Assembly: GCA_947177495.1 (NCBI GenBank)
Contig: CAMWUS010000023.1
Location: forward strand, 1-12,450
Length of the DNA stretch: 12,450 nucleotides
Reading direction: 5' to 3'
Source of the DNA: an uncultured Clostridia bacterium
GTDB taxonomy: Bacteria > Bacillota > Clostridia > Christensenellales > Borkfalkiaceae
Each line of letters starts with the position of its first letter. Position 1 is the first letter of the stretch. A program made the position numbers and the translations under genes. The notes beneath the pieces are model-generated. The model did no database searches. It was not told where the DNA came from and saw only the letters and a program-made list of their open reading frames with translations. Below, piece after piece: positions 1 through 6,834 of this stretch.

Positions 1-451
1 GCTTTTCGCTCGCATGGTCGGAAATTTCCGTATCGCTGAGAATTTTTTTGCCGATGTCGCGTTCCAACCCCTCGTCGAAAATCAGGTTATGCACAAGCTC
101 GCAAAAGCGGGGCGTGTGCTCCCCGCCCAAAGACGTGACGGAAGAATACAGCACGCGGGCGGAACGCAACAGCCTTGCGCAGGCGAGCAGTTCCGCGCAG
201 GAGAGTGTTGCGCCCTTCTCCGCGCGCTCGGGTGCGTCGCCGAGCGGCGGGAACGCTTCGATGTTTCCCGCACCCAACTCGAACAGCAGTTTTGTCGCCT
301 CGTCCGTCAGCTCCAAAAGGCGCTTGGCTTCTCCGATTTCTTGCACGGGCTCGATTTGCAAAATTGCTTCGCGCCCCTCTTCCAAAACGGCGTACTCGGA
401 AGCAGCCGCCAAAATTTTATCCAGCTCCAAACGCTGTGCGCTCTTCGTCAT
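1..451 (-). CDS. mutS2: Endonuclease MutS2, N-terminal part (cut by window edge)
   Basis: About 150 N-terminal residues are present; the rest lies beyond position 1. The start matches the family pattern: a short lead (MTKSAQRLELDKIL), then SEYA, EEGREAIL, a conserved ETDEA-like LTDEATKLLFE, the KGATLSCAELL segment and, near the cut, a DTEISDHAS stretch, all in the order seen in MutS2. MutS2 proteins carry a MutS-like ATPase core and a C-terminal Smr nuclease domain, neither visible here. Family roles include limiting homologous recombination and, in Bacillus subtilis, rescue of collided ribosomes. The ATG overlaps the upstream U32 stop codon as ATGA (448-451), and an AGGAG lies only one base before the ATG, too close for normal use, so translation probably depends on coupling. 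It is the last visible gene of the uvrC operon. Identification rests on residue patterns recalled from the family. Confidence 0.88.
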   Translation of the reverse strand, partial: MTKSAQRLELDKILAAASEYAVLEEGREAILQIEPVQEIGEAKRLLELTDEATKLLFELGAGNIEAFPPLGDAPERAEKGATLSCAELLACARLLRSARVLYSSVTSLGGEHTPRFCELVHNLIFDEGLERDIGKKILSDTEISDHASEK

Positions 452-2559
452 AACATACTCCTGTTCGCGTGCCCCGTCGTCGCATTCCCGCTCTGTCCCA
501 AAACGGTGAAATCGTACAGCGGGGAGCAATCGCTCTCGCAAGATAGGGGCACGCAGTTATACACCTCGAAGCGGCAACCCTCGCTTGCACGGTAGCGAAC
601 GAGCGGGAACTTGCGCCCCTCTTCGTCCGTTAAAAGATATTCGTCGCGCTTGTCACAGGCGTTGCAAGTTTTCCCGAACGGGCAATAGCAAAGCTCCATC
701 ACGGAAATGCCGCCGCCCTGCAAGGCGAACGCGCCGTCGTCGTTTAAAGCGTGCTGTTCGGTGCGGGAAAGCTCCTTAGAAAGCACATAATACTTCGCCC
801 CCGCCGCGCGTACGCCCGCCACCGCAAAGCGGTTGGTGAGGTTGAACCCCGCGCCCGCAAAGAGCGAAACGCCGTACTTTTGCGCAAGCTTTACGCCGTA
901 GCTCCCCTCCGCGTAAATGCCGTCGAACTGTCCAATTACGTCCGCAATCAGTTGTTCGTCCCGCTCCGCGAAAAGCGGCGGAAGCCACAAATATTTTTCC
1001 TTGCCCCGTTTGGGAAGTTGTATCGTTTTTAAATCGCGCGGCTTGTAAATCACGATATCTGCGTCCGCGCCATCGGGGTTGCGGGTAATGACCGCTTTCT
1101 TTTTCCCTCCCGCAGGAATCCTTTCAGCAGAAAATTCTGCTACGGGAAGCTCTTCCCGTGCGGGCAATACATGCGCGATAAACGCGGCATAGAAAGCCCG
1201 ACGGAATGCGTTGAGCGCCGACTTGGGCAGAAATGCGTTCTCCGTTTGTACGCTTACATGGGGCAACAGCGGTTCTTCCGCCTTCCCGAAACACGCCGCA
1301 ATCTCCTCTTGCGTAAGGGGCGCACTGCGCGCAAATTGCACGGGTTCCTCACCCGCAAACGTAAAATCGTCACAGCGCGCAACGGGCAATTCGCCGCCCA
1401 CGATGCGCACTTGCACGCTAATTTCCTTAAAACAAACAGGTTGAATGCGTTCGCCCGCATTCGCCTCCGTCGTCAGTCGCACCTCGTCGCCCGATTTTAA
1501 CTTCAAAGAACTTGCAAGAAAAAATCCACCCTTGCCCGCACGCAAAAAGCTTGCGCCGCCCACTTCTTTGCTAGCGCGCAATATTTTAAACCCGTCGCCT
1601 TTGCGGGCAACATATGCGCTTGCGCAAAAGTACCCGCCGCCCGAAATGGTAACCGTACCAACCCGCTCGCCGATATGCCCCTGCACGGCACGGGAAAGAA
1701 AATCTTTCTCCTGCCCGAACGCCAAGCCCGCAGTATAGTCGCCGCGGTTAAACGCGCGCGTCAAGTCCGTTCTGTCGGCTTTCTTGCCGTCGAGCAAATT
1801 TCTGTAATAGCGGACTGCGGCAGAAACATATTCCTCACGGCGCAGTCTCCCCTCGATTTTAAAGGAAGTCACCCCCGCCGCAAGCAATTCGCCTATCCGC
1901 TCGCCCACGCACAAATCGGACGTGGAGAGCGCGTAAGCGTATTCCTCGAAGCCCGCTCTGTCAATGCGGTAACGCTTTCTGCAAGGCTGTTTGCAGCGCC
2001 CGCGGTTGCCGCTGTTGTTTCCCGCAAACGAGGAAAGATAGCACTGCCCCGAAAAACAGGTACACAGTGCGCCCTGTACGAAAACCTCCGTTTCGATAAT
2101 TTCCGAAATTTTCTTGATTTCCGCCAAGGGCGTTTCGCGAGCGAGCACAACGCGGGTAAACCCGTATTCGCGCGCAAGCAACGCGCCGTGTACGTTACAG
2201 CAACCCGCCTGCGTGGAGAGGTGCAACTCCATTTGCGGATACGCGGCATGAAGCGCCTTTCCCAAGAAAATATCCTGCAATAAAATGCCGTCCGCGCCCG
2301 CAATGTAAGCAAGACGGGCGCATTCGAAAAAGCGCGCCGTCTCGTCGTCCTTTACGAGCGTGTTTAAACAAACATACACCCGCGCGCCCAAGAGGTGAGC
2401 AAAGCGCGCGGTCCGCTCTAACGCGGGAACGTCAAAATTTTCCGCCCCCTCTCGGGCGGAAAATTCTTTGAGTCCCAAATATACGGCGTTCGCGCCAGCA
2501 AGCAGCGCCCCTCTCGCCGATTTTTCACCCCCCGCAGGGGCGAGCAGTTCGCGTTTCAA
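448..2559 (-). CDS. U32 family protein, long RlhA-like form (predicted RNA hydroxylase)
   Basis: The 703-residue product opens with the U32 TIM-barrel start (MKRELLAPAGGEK) and holds the family signature at about 158-176 (E-x-F-x2-G-A-L-C, then G-Q-C-Y-L-S). C166, C168, C173, C189 and C193 are candidate iron-sulfur ligands, and an FKIEGR block follows near 235. The long C-terminal half matches the extended (DUF3656-type) members and ends in a second cysteine-rich region (CYCPFGKTCNACDKRDEY). Once called peptidases, U32 proteins such as TrhP and RlhA are now known as prephenate-dependent hydroxylases of tRNA U34 and 23S rRNA C2501; the length favours RlhA, but the substrate is inferred. The start is TTG, one base after the hprK stop, with AGGA seven bases upstream; no better ATG fits the family N-terminus. 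The stop overlaps the mutS2 start (ATGA). Confidence 0.88.
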   Translation of the reverse strand: MKRELLAPAGGEKSARGALLAGANAVYLGLKEFSAREGAENFDVPALERTARFAHLLGARVYVCLNTLVKDDETARFFECARLAYIAGADGILLQDIFLGKALHAAYPQMELHLSTQAGCCNVHGALLAREYGFTRVVLARETPLAEIKKISEIIETEVFVQGALCTCFSGQCYLSSFAGNNSGNRGRCKQPCRKRYRIDRAGFEEYAYALSTSDLCVGERIGELLAAGVTSFKIEGRLRREEYVSAAVRYYRNLLDGKKADRTDLTRAFNRGDYTAGLAFGQEKDFLSRAVQGHIGERVGTVTISGGGYFCASAYVARKGDGFKILRASKEVGGASFLRAGKGGFFLASSLKLKSGDEVRLTTEANAGERIQPVCFKEISVQVRIVGGELPVARCDDFTFAGEEPVQFARSAPLTQEEIAACFGKAEEPLLPHVSVQTENAFLPKSALNAFRRAFYAAFIAHVLPAREELPVAEFSAERIPAGGKKKAVITRNPDGADADIVIYKPRDLKTIQLPKRGKEKYLWLPPLFAERDEQLIADVIGQFDGIYAEGSYGVKLAQKYGVSLFAGAGFNLTNRFAVAGVRAAGAKYYVLSKELSRTEQHALNDDGAFALQGGGISVMELCYCPFGKTCNACDKRDEYLLTDEEGRKFPLVRYRASEGCRFEVYNCVPLSCESDCSPLYDFTVLGQSGNATTGHANRSML

Positions 2560-2560
2560 A

Positions 2561-3487
2561 TTACCGTCCTATCGTCCTTTGTATGAGTTCCTGCGCCGCG
2601 TCATAGCCCATGCTCTTTAAGCGTTGGTCGCGCGCCGCAACTTCTATCAAAATAGCGAGGTTGCGCCCGGGGCTGACGGGAACGGTAAGCTTGGGAACGT
2701 GTATCCCCAAAATCTCCTCCGTGTTCTTCTCGCCGCCGATTCTGTCGTACTCCTTGTCTCTTCGCCAAGGCTCCATTTCGAACACGAGTCCCACTTCCTT
2801 TTCGCCGAGGACGGAGCCCGAGCCGTACATGTTTTTAATGTTGATAATACCGATCCCACGCAGTTCCATAAAGTAACGGATGCGATCGGGCGCGGTGCCG
2901 ATAAGCTCTTTTTCCACCCTCTTGATAAGAACGGAATCGTCCGCAACGAGGCGATGTCCCCGCTTAATGAGCTCGATTGCCGTTTCGCTTTTCCCGACGC
3001 CGCTGTTCCCCGTAATGAGAATGCCCACGCCGAACACGTCCAAAAGTACGCCGTGCACGGTGGTTTCGGGCGCGAGCAGGCGGTTGAGGTAGGTATACAG
3101 ATCCGCCATGATAGAAGTAGTCATTTTGCTCGTGCGGAAAATGGGCGTGCCCGAAGCGCGCGCACATTCCATAAATTCGGGAAGCACGGGCAAATCGCGC
3201 GCGAAAATCACGCAGGGCACCTGCCCGCCCGCGAACAGCCGTTCCACCCGCTCTTTCCGCTCTTGCGGTTCGAACGAGCGCATGAACTCGTATTCGCTGA
3301 GACCAATCAACATAATGCGCTGCGCGTCGAAATAGTTGTTAAAGCCCGCAAGCAGTAAACCGGGGCGCTCCACGCTGATACTCGTAAGCGTAACAAGCCC
3401 CCGCCCCGCATAGAGCATTTCCAAATTCAAATCGCTTGCAAACCTGTCGAGCATGACGGTTTCTTTCGGCAATACGGTTTCGTTCAT
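2561..3487 (-). CDS. hprK: HPr kinase/phosphorylase
   Basis: The 308-residue protein has the normal family length. It phosphorylates HPr (and Crh) on Ser46 using ATP or PPi and reverses the reaction, so it is the switch for carbon catabolite repression in the cytoplasm. Visible features are the N-terminal domain with RPGLLLAGF and a YFDAQRIMLIG segment (about 41-62), H145-G146 just before the catalytic core, a Walker A loop GNSGVGKS at 160-167, ADDS at 182-185, the HprK signature MELRGIGIINIK at 207-218, and the C-terminal VPVSPGRNLA loop near 269-278. The ATG overlaps the stop of the HAD gene (ATGA, 3484-3487), with a weak GGGG upstream. Its place between a HAD phosphatase and a U32 gene, behind uvrC, differs from the hprK-lgt-ppaX order of Bacillus. 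No HPr gene is in the window. Confidence 0.97.
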   Translation of the reverse strand: MNETVLPKETVMLDRFASDLNLEMLYAGRGLVTLTSISVERPGLLLAGFNNYFDAQRIMLIGLSEYEFMRSFEPQERKERVERLFAGGQVPCVIFARDLPVLPEFMECARASGTPIFRTSKMTTSIMADLYTYLNRLLAPETTVHGVLLDVFGVGILITGNSGVGKSETAIELIKRGHRLVADDSVLIKRVEKELIGTAPDRIRYFMELRGIGIINIKNMYGSGSVLGEKEVGLVFEMEPWRRDKEYDRIGGEKNTEEILGIHVPKLTVPVSPGRNLAILIEVAARDQRLKSMGYDAAQELIQRTIGR

Positions 3488-4302
3488 CGTGTTTCCCCCA
3501 TCGCAATTTCAAGCGCCGCCGCCACGCCGTCCTCCTCGCAGGACGGTACGACGGTAGCGTGTTTTTTCAATTCGTATTCTCCGCTTGCAACGGCGAACTT
3601 GCCGCCCGCACGGAGTATCATGGGCAAATCGTTGAAGTTATCGCCGATTGCCGCAATTTTCTCAATCGGAACGCCGTAATGTTTGGAAAGGAAATCCACC
3701 GCGTTCGCTTTGCTCTCTCCCGCGGGCATGATTTCCACCAAAAAGTCGGCGGAACAGGTGATATAGTACTGCTTGCCGAGCGCCCGCGTAAGTCTTTCGG
3801 CAAGCGCGTTCCGCTCTTCCTTTTCCACCATGGCAAGCACTTTTATAATTTTTAACTGCTCCCGCTCCACTTTCTCGGAGAGTAATTCGTTCTCGACGAC
3901 TGTCGCCTTAATGCCGCAAATTTGCTCGTAGGCTTTCAGCGCCTCGTCGGCGCGGTTGCAATAAAATTCGTCTGCCGTGTAAATGTGAATGTGGTGATTT
4001 TCCGCTTCGAGCGCGCGAATGGCACGCACGGCGTTTTCAAGCGCAAACCCGCCTGCTCTTATCAGCTTGCCCGTGCCCGCTTCGGCAATTACCGCGCCCT
4101 GAAAAGCAACGGCAAGCCCGTCGGTCAGCCCCAACTCTTGCAAGCGGGGCAGAATGGAAGTAAGCGCCCTGCCCGTAACGACGGCGAACACTCCGCCCGC
4201 CGCACGGTATTTTGCAATCGCTTGCTTGTTTGTTTCGGAAACCGTTCTATCGGCTCGCACCAGCGTGCCGTCGAAGTCGGAAAGAAAAATATCGTATTTC
4301 AT
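3484..4302 (-). CDS. Cof-type HAD-IIB phosphatase
   Basis: The protein has 272 residues, typical of the Cof/YidA group of haloacid dehalogenase phosphatases, which act on sugar phosphates, flavin precursors or other small phosphoesters. The motifs are complete: DFDGT at 9-13 with nucleophile D9 and acid/base D11, VTGR (motif II, T43), K198 (motif III) and GDNFND at 220-225 (motif IV). The C2-type cap sits between about residues 85 and 190. Substrate cannot be read from the sequence. It is joined by ATGA overlaps to uvrC upstream and hprK downstream and has no clear ribosome binding site, so it is probably translated by coupling. In Bacillus, hprK is linked to ppaX, a HAD pyrophosphatase removing the PPi made when HPr is dephosphorylated; this protein belongs to a different HAD subclass, so an equivalent role is only a possibility. 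Confidence 0.9.
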   Translation of the reverse strand: MKYDIFLSDFDGTLVRADRTVSETNKQAIAKYRAAGGVFAVVTGRALTSILPRLQELGLTDGLAVAFQGAVIAEAGTGKLIRAGGFALENAVRAIRALEAENHHIHIYTADEFYCNRADEALKAYEQICGIKATVVENELLSEKVEREQLKIIKVLAMVEKEERNALAERLTRALGKQYYITCSADFLVEIMPAGESKANAVDFLSKHYGVPIEKIAAIGDNFNDLPMILRAGGKFAVASGEYELKKHATVVPSCEEDGVAAALEIAMGETR

Positions 4303-6113
4303 GATAGGTTATTCAAATAGTTTTTAATTTTAGCGGCAAGCTCTTTTCCGATTCCCTGCGCCGAGGCAAGTTCCTGTTCGCTTGCCTGCATCACTTTGTC
4401 GATCGTGCCGAATTTCTCCATGAGCGCCGCACGCTTTTTCGCGCCGATTCCACCGATCTCTTCGAGCAAAGAGGAAAGACTACGCTTGGAATGTAAATTC
4501 CTGAAATAGGTAATGGCGAAACGGTGCGCCTCGTCGCGGATACGTTGCAAAAGTTTTAGGGCATAGTCCCGCCTGTCGATACGCACGCTCTCCGTGCTCT
4601 CCGTCGTGAAAACTTCCTCTTCCTTTTTCGCAAGCGAGATAAGGTCGATGTCATCTATTCTGAGCCCGTCGAAAATTTCCTTTACCGCGCTCAACTGCCC
4701 CTTGCCGCCGTCGATGACGATAAGTTGCGGGCGGGGAAAGCGCTCTTCCTCGTCCGAGCCGAGTTTGTTAAGCCGCCGCAAAAGCACTTCTTTCAAGGAA
4801 GCAAAGTCGTCCGCGCCCTCCACCGTTTTAATGCGGAATCTGCGGTACTGCGTTTTGTCCGCCTCGCCGTCCGTGAACACGACCATGGAGCCGACCTTGT
4901 CCACGCCCGAAATGTTGGAAATATCGTAGCACTCCATGCGCTTGGGATATTTATTGAGTGCGAGCAACTCTTTCAGCCGTTCGCAGGCGCCCGTGGTCAT
5001 GTCGTTTTTATGTTCGATTGCCGAAACGGACTTTTCGAGATACTCTTCCGCGTTCCCGCATGCCATTGCAAGCAGTTCTTTTTTCACGCCGAGCTTGGGG
5101 CGGGTAACGGTGACGTTGCGCCCCGTACGGCGGAAGCAATAGGCAAGCAACAGCTCGTCGTCTAACTCTTCGCCAACGATAAGTTCGTGCGGAATTTCGT
5201 GCGAAGCGTAATACTGCGTAAGAAAGCTCATAAGCATATCCCCGCGCTCGCCCGCGCCCGCGTCGACGGAAAAATTCCTGCTCCCGCGCATGATGCCGCC
5301 ACGCGTGACGAGCACGCTGATTACGGCATACAGCCCGTTGGAAGCGATCGCCCAAATATCCGCGTCCACGTCCTTGGGCATGGAGGTGATACGGCGCTGC
5401 CCCAAACGGCAGAGCATTTCAATTTTATTGCGGTAGTCGAGCGCAAGCTCGAACTCCTCTTCCTCGGCAAATCGCGCCATCTTTTCGCGCAGAATGCCCT
5501 CCGCTTCCTCGTAGTTCCCCGATAAAAAAGAGAGCGTTTTTTCCACCCGCTTGGCGTATTCTTGCTTTTCGCATTCGCCCGCGCAGGGGGCAAGGCAGCG
5601 CCCCAAATGATAATTGAGGCAGGGCTTTTTGGGCTTTTCGGTGATTGCCGTGGTGCAGGTGCGAATGTTGTACACCTTTGCCGCCACGTCTACGATTTCC
5701 TTGCAGTTCACCCCGCCCATAAAAGGCCCGAAATATTTGCCGTCCTTTTTCAACCGCCGCGTAATAGAAATGTGCGGAAATTCTTCCCGCGTGTGCACTT
5801 TAATGTAGGGATAGGTCTTATCGTCTTTTAAAAGAATGTTATATTTAGGCTTGTGCTTCTTGATATAGGTGTTTTCGAGAGCGAGCGCGTCCACCTCCGA
5901 AGGGGTGACGACGTAAGCAAAATCGGCAATGCTCTCCACCATTGCCTGTACCTTGGCGGGCTTGGGGGAATTTTGGAAATACTGCCGCACGCGGTTTTTC
6001 AGCACGCGTGCCTTTCCCACGTAAATAACCGTGCCCTCTTTGTCGAGCATGATATAAACGCCCGGTTGATCGGGCAACAGTTTGAGTTTTTCCCGAACTA
6101 CGCTTTCCGCCAT
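4299..6113 (-). CDS. uvrC: Excinuclease ABC subunit C
   Basis: The 604-residue protein makes both incisions in nucleotide excision repair after UvrA/UvrB load on damage. Domains in order: GIY-YIG nuclease (GVY 18-20, YVG 31-33, metal-binding E80), a cysteine cluster C153, C165, C173, C177 of the kind reported to hold a 4Fe-4S cluster in UvrC, a UVR helix pair for UvrB contact at about 203-236, the RNase H-like 5' nuclease with D397 (ECYDIS) and D468 (VIDGGKGQ), and C-terminal helix-hairpin-helix repeats (GGIGAKKR, QGIGKE). The ATG at 6113 is chosen because the family N-terminus fits and because the GTG in frame at 6128 overlaps the -10 box of the likely promoter and could not be on the transcript. 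No Shine-Dalgarno precedes it; the mRNA is predicted to be leaderless. The stop overlaps the HAD start (ATGA). First gene of the five-gene operon. Confidence 0.96.
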   Translation of the reverse strand: MAESVVREKLKLLPDQPGVYIMLDKEGTVIYVGKARVLKNRVRQYFQNSPKPAKVQAMVESIADFAYVVTPSEVDALALENTYIKKHKPKYNILLKDDKTYPYIKVHTREEFPHISITRRLKKDGKYFGPFMGGVNCKEIVDVAAKVYNIRTCTTAITEKPKKPCLNYHLGRCLAPCAGECEKQEYAKRVEKTLSFLSGNYEEAEGILREKMARFAEEEEFELALDYRNKIEMLCRLGQRRITSMPKDVDADIWAIASNGLYAVISVLVTRGGIMRGSRNFSVDAGAGERGDMLMSFLTQYYASHEIPHELIVGEELDDELLLAYCFRRTGRNVTVTRPKLGVKKELLAMACGNAEEYLEKSVSAIEHKNDMTTGACERLKELLALNKYPKRMECYDISNISGVDKVGSMVVFTDGEADKTQYRRFRIKTVEGADDFASLKEVLLRRLNKLGSDEEERFPRPQLIVIDGGKGQLSAVKEIFDGLRIDDIDLISLAKKEEEVFTTESTESVRIDRRDYALKLLQRIRDEAHRFAITYFRNLHSKRSLSSLLEEIGGIGAKKRAALMEKFGTIDKVMQASEQELASAQGIGKELAAKIKNYLNNLS

Positions 6114-6119
6114 AATACT

Positions 6120-6148
6120 ATTATACACGATAATTAAGCTTTTTTCAA
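6120..6148 (-). promoter_or_regulatory. uvrC promoter, predicted leaderless start
   Basis: On the minus strand TTGAAA (6148-6143) and a perfect TATAAT (6125-6120) are separated by 17 bases, as expected for the housekeeping sigma factor. Six bases after the -10 comes the uvrC ATG (6113-6111), so transcription would begin at or within a base or two of the A of the start codon. No other start codon suited to the UvrC N-terminus lies downstream. Confidence 0.75.
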
Positions 6149-6171
6149 GGGAATACGCAAACTTCTTTTCC

Positions 6172-6510
6172 TCAATACCCCAAAAACTCCACGCCCTTCA
6201 AGAGAACGTCGTTCACAAGGTCGTTATACAGCGAGTAAAAGATGATTTTGCCGTGCCGTTGCGCCTTGGCAATGCCCGCGTCTTTTAAGAAACGCAGCTG
6301 ATGCGAAACGGTGGTTTGGTTGATACAGAGCACGCGGGAAATATCGGTTACGCACATTTCCGAAATGGCGAGCGCCGACAGAATACGCAGCCGCGTACTG
6401 TCCGAAAAAATAGAAAAAAAGCGCACGAGGGAACCAAGCAATTCCCCATCGGGGACGTAGCCTTCCACCATTCCCTGTGTGCGCTTATCGAGCAATAATG
6501 TTTCCGACAT
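6172..6510 (-). CDS. ArsR-family winged-helix repressor
   Basis: The 112-residue protein has the ArsR/SmtB fold: the FSDSTRLRILSAL helix (about 35-47), a helix-turn-helix at about 55-76 with recognition segment NQTTVSHQL, and a wing around RHGKIIFYSL (86-94). The helix-3 motif that in ArsR reads ELCVCDL is here EMCVTDI, leaving one cysteine (C53), and the C-terminal helix lacks the Asp/His set of SmtB or CzrA zinc sensors, so the effector is unknown and may not be a metal. The ATG at 6510 is preceded by AGGAGG at a five-base spacing, which rules out the upstream in-frame start at 6555. It lies between copA and uvrC, but no shared function is evident; by family habit it probably represses its own promoter. 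Confidence 0.88.
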   Translation of the reverse strand: MSETLLLDKRTQGMVEGYVPDGELLGSLVRFFSIFSDSTRLRILSALAISEMCVTDISRVLCINQTTVSHQLRFLKDAGIAKAQRHGKIIFYSLYNDLVNDVLLKGVEFLGY

Positions 6511-6545
6511 GTTATCCTCCTTGCGGGCTTGCTGTCCGCAGGAGT

Positions 6546-6600
6546 ATGATAACATTTGCGCAGTTGCGCATAAGCAAACGCTTTGCCGAAGTTTGCCGAA
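6546..6600 (-). promoter_or_regulatory. Putative arsR promoter and operator region
   Basis: An extended -10 (TGT then TATCAT, 6554-6546) lies about 35 bases before the arsR start; no good -35 was found. Directly upstream is TGCGCA-AC-TGCGCA (6557-6570), an inverted repeat placed where a repressor would block polymerase. Further up are a GCAAA-N3-TTTGC palindrome (6574-6586) and a 9-base direct repeat TTCGGCAAA (6592-6600 and 6582-6590) with a 10-base period, one helical turn. Ownership of these sites by the ArsR protein is inferred from position. Confidence 0.45.
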
Positions 6601-6624
6601 TTACCGCGAATGCGTTAATAAAAA

Positions 6625-6834
6625 TTATTTCACAACCTTCGCTTCGTAGCCCGCTTCCTTTACCGCCTGTTCAAGCGCTTGGTCGGAAACCTCTTCTCCG
6701 CATTCTACCACGGCGCGTTTCTTCTTTAAATTCACCTCTACCTTGGAAACGCCCGCAACTGCGGAAAGCGCGTCCTCCACGTGCTTTTGGCAATGCATAC
6801 ACATCATGCCCTCTACCGAAATCGTCTTTTTCAT
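6625..6834 (-). CDS. copZ: Possible free CopZ copper chaperone from an internal start within copA
   Basis: Inside the copA frame an ATG at 6834 is preceded by a perfect AGGAGG (6845-6840) with five bases between, stronger than the sites of most genes here. Translation from it gives 69 residues, the length of Bacillus CopZ, beginning MKKTISVEGMMCMHC with the Cu(I)-binding GMxCxxC motif (C12 and C15 of this product). CopZ proteins hand Cu(I) to CopA and to CsoR. The csoR-copA-copZ order is common in Bacillota, so this may be an originally separate gene now read through from copA. That the product is made separately is inferred from the ribosome binding site and domain boundary. Confidence 0.5.
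   Translation of the reverse strand: MKKTISVEGMMCMHCQKHVEDALSAVAGVSKVEVNLKKKRAVVECGEEVSDQALEQAVKEAGYEAKVVK

Noticed and set aside
2624..3358. A 244-codon open frame on the plus strand, and other long plus-strand frames such as 1675-2283 and 7988-8665.
   Set aside because: They lie antisense to hprK, the U32 gene and copA, whose family motifs are clear; the plus-strand products show no recognisable domain and arise from GC-rich codon structure.
6111..6128. GTG at 6128 as the uvrC start.
   Set aside because: It overlaps the TATAAT box and would lie upstream of the predicted transcript; the five extra residues are not part of the UvrC family N-terminus.
6172..6510. ArsR protein as a second copper or zinc sensor for the copper operon.
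   Set aside because: Only one helix-3 cysteine remains and the C-terminal Asp/His ligands are absent; copA already has its own CsoR promoter, and arsR is downstream with a separate start.
6511..6555. A longer ArsR product starting at 6555.
   Set aside because: The extra 15 residues have no family match and no ribosome binding site, while the ATG at 6510 has AGGAGG at ideal spacing; the upstream region holds the likely promoter.
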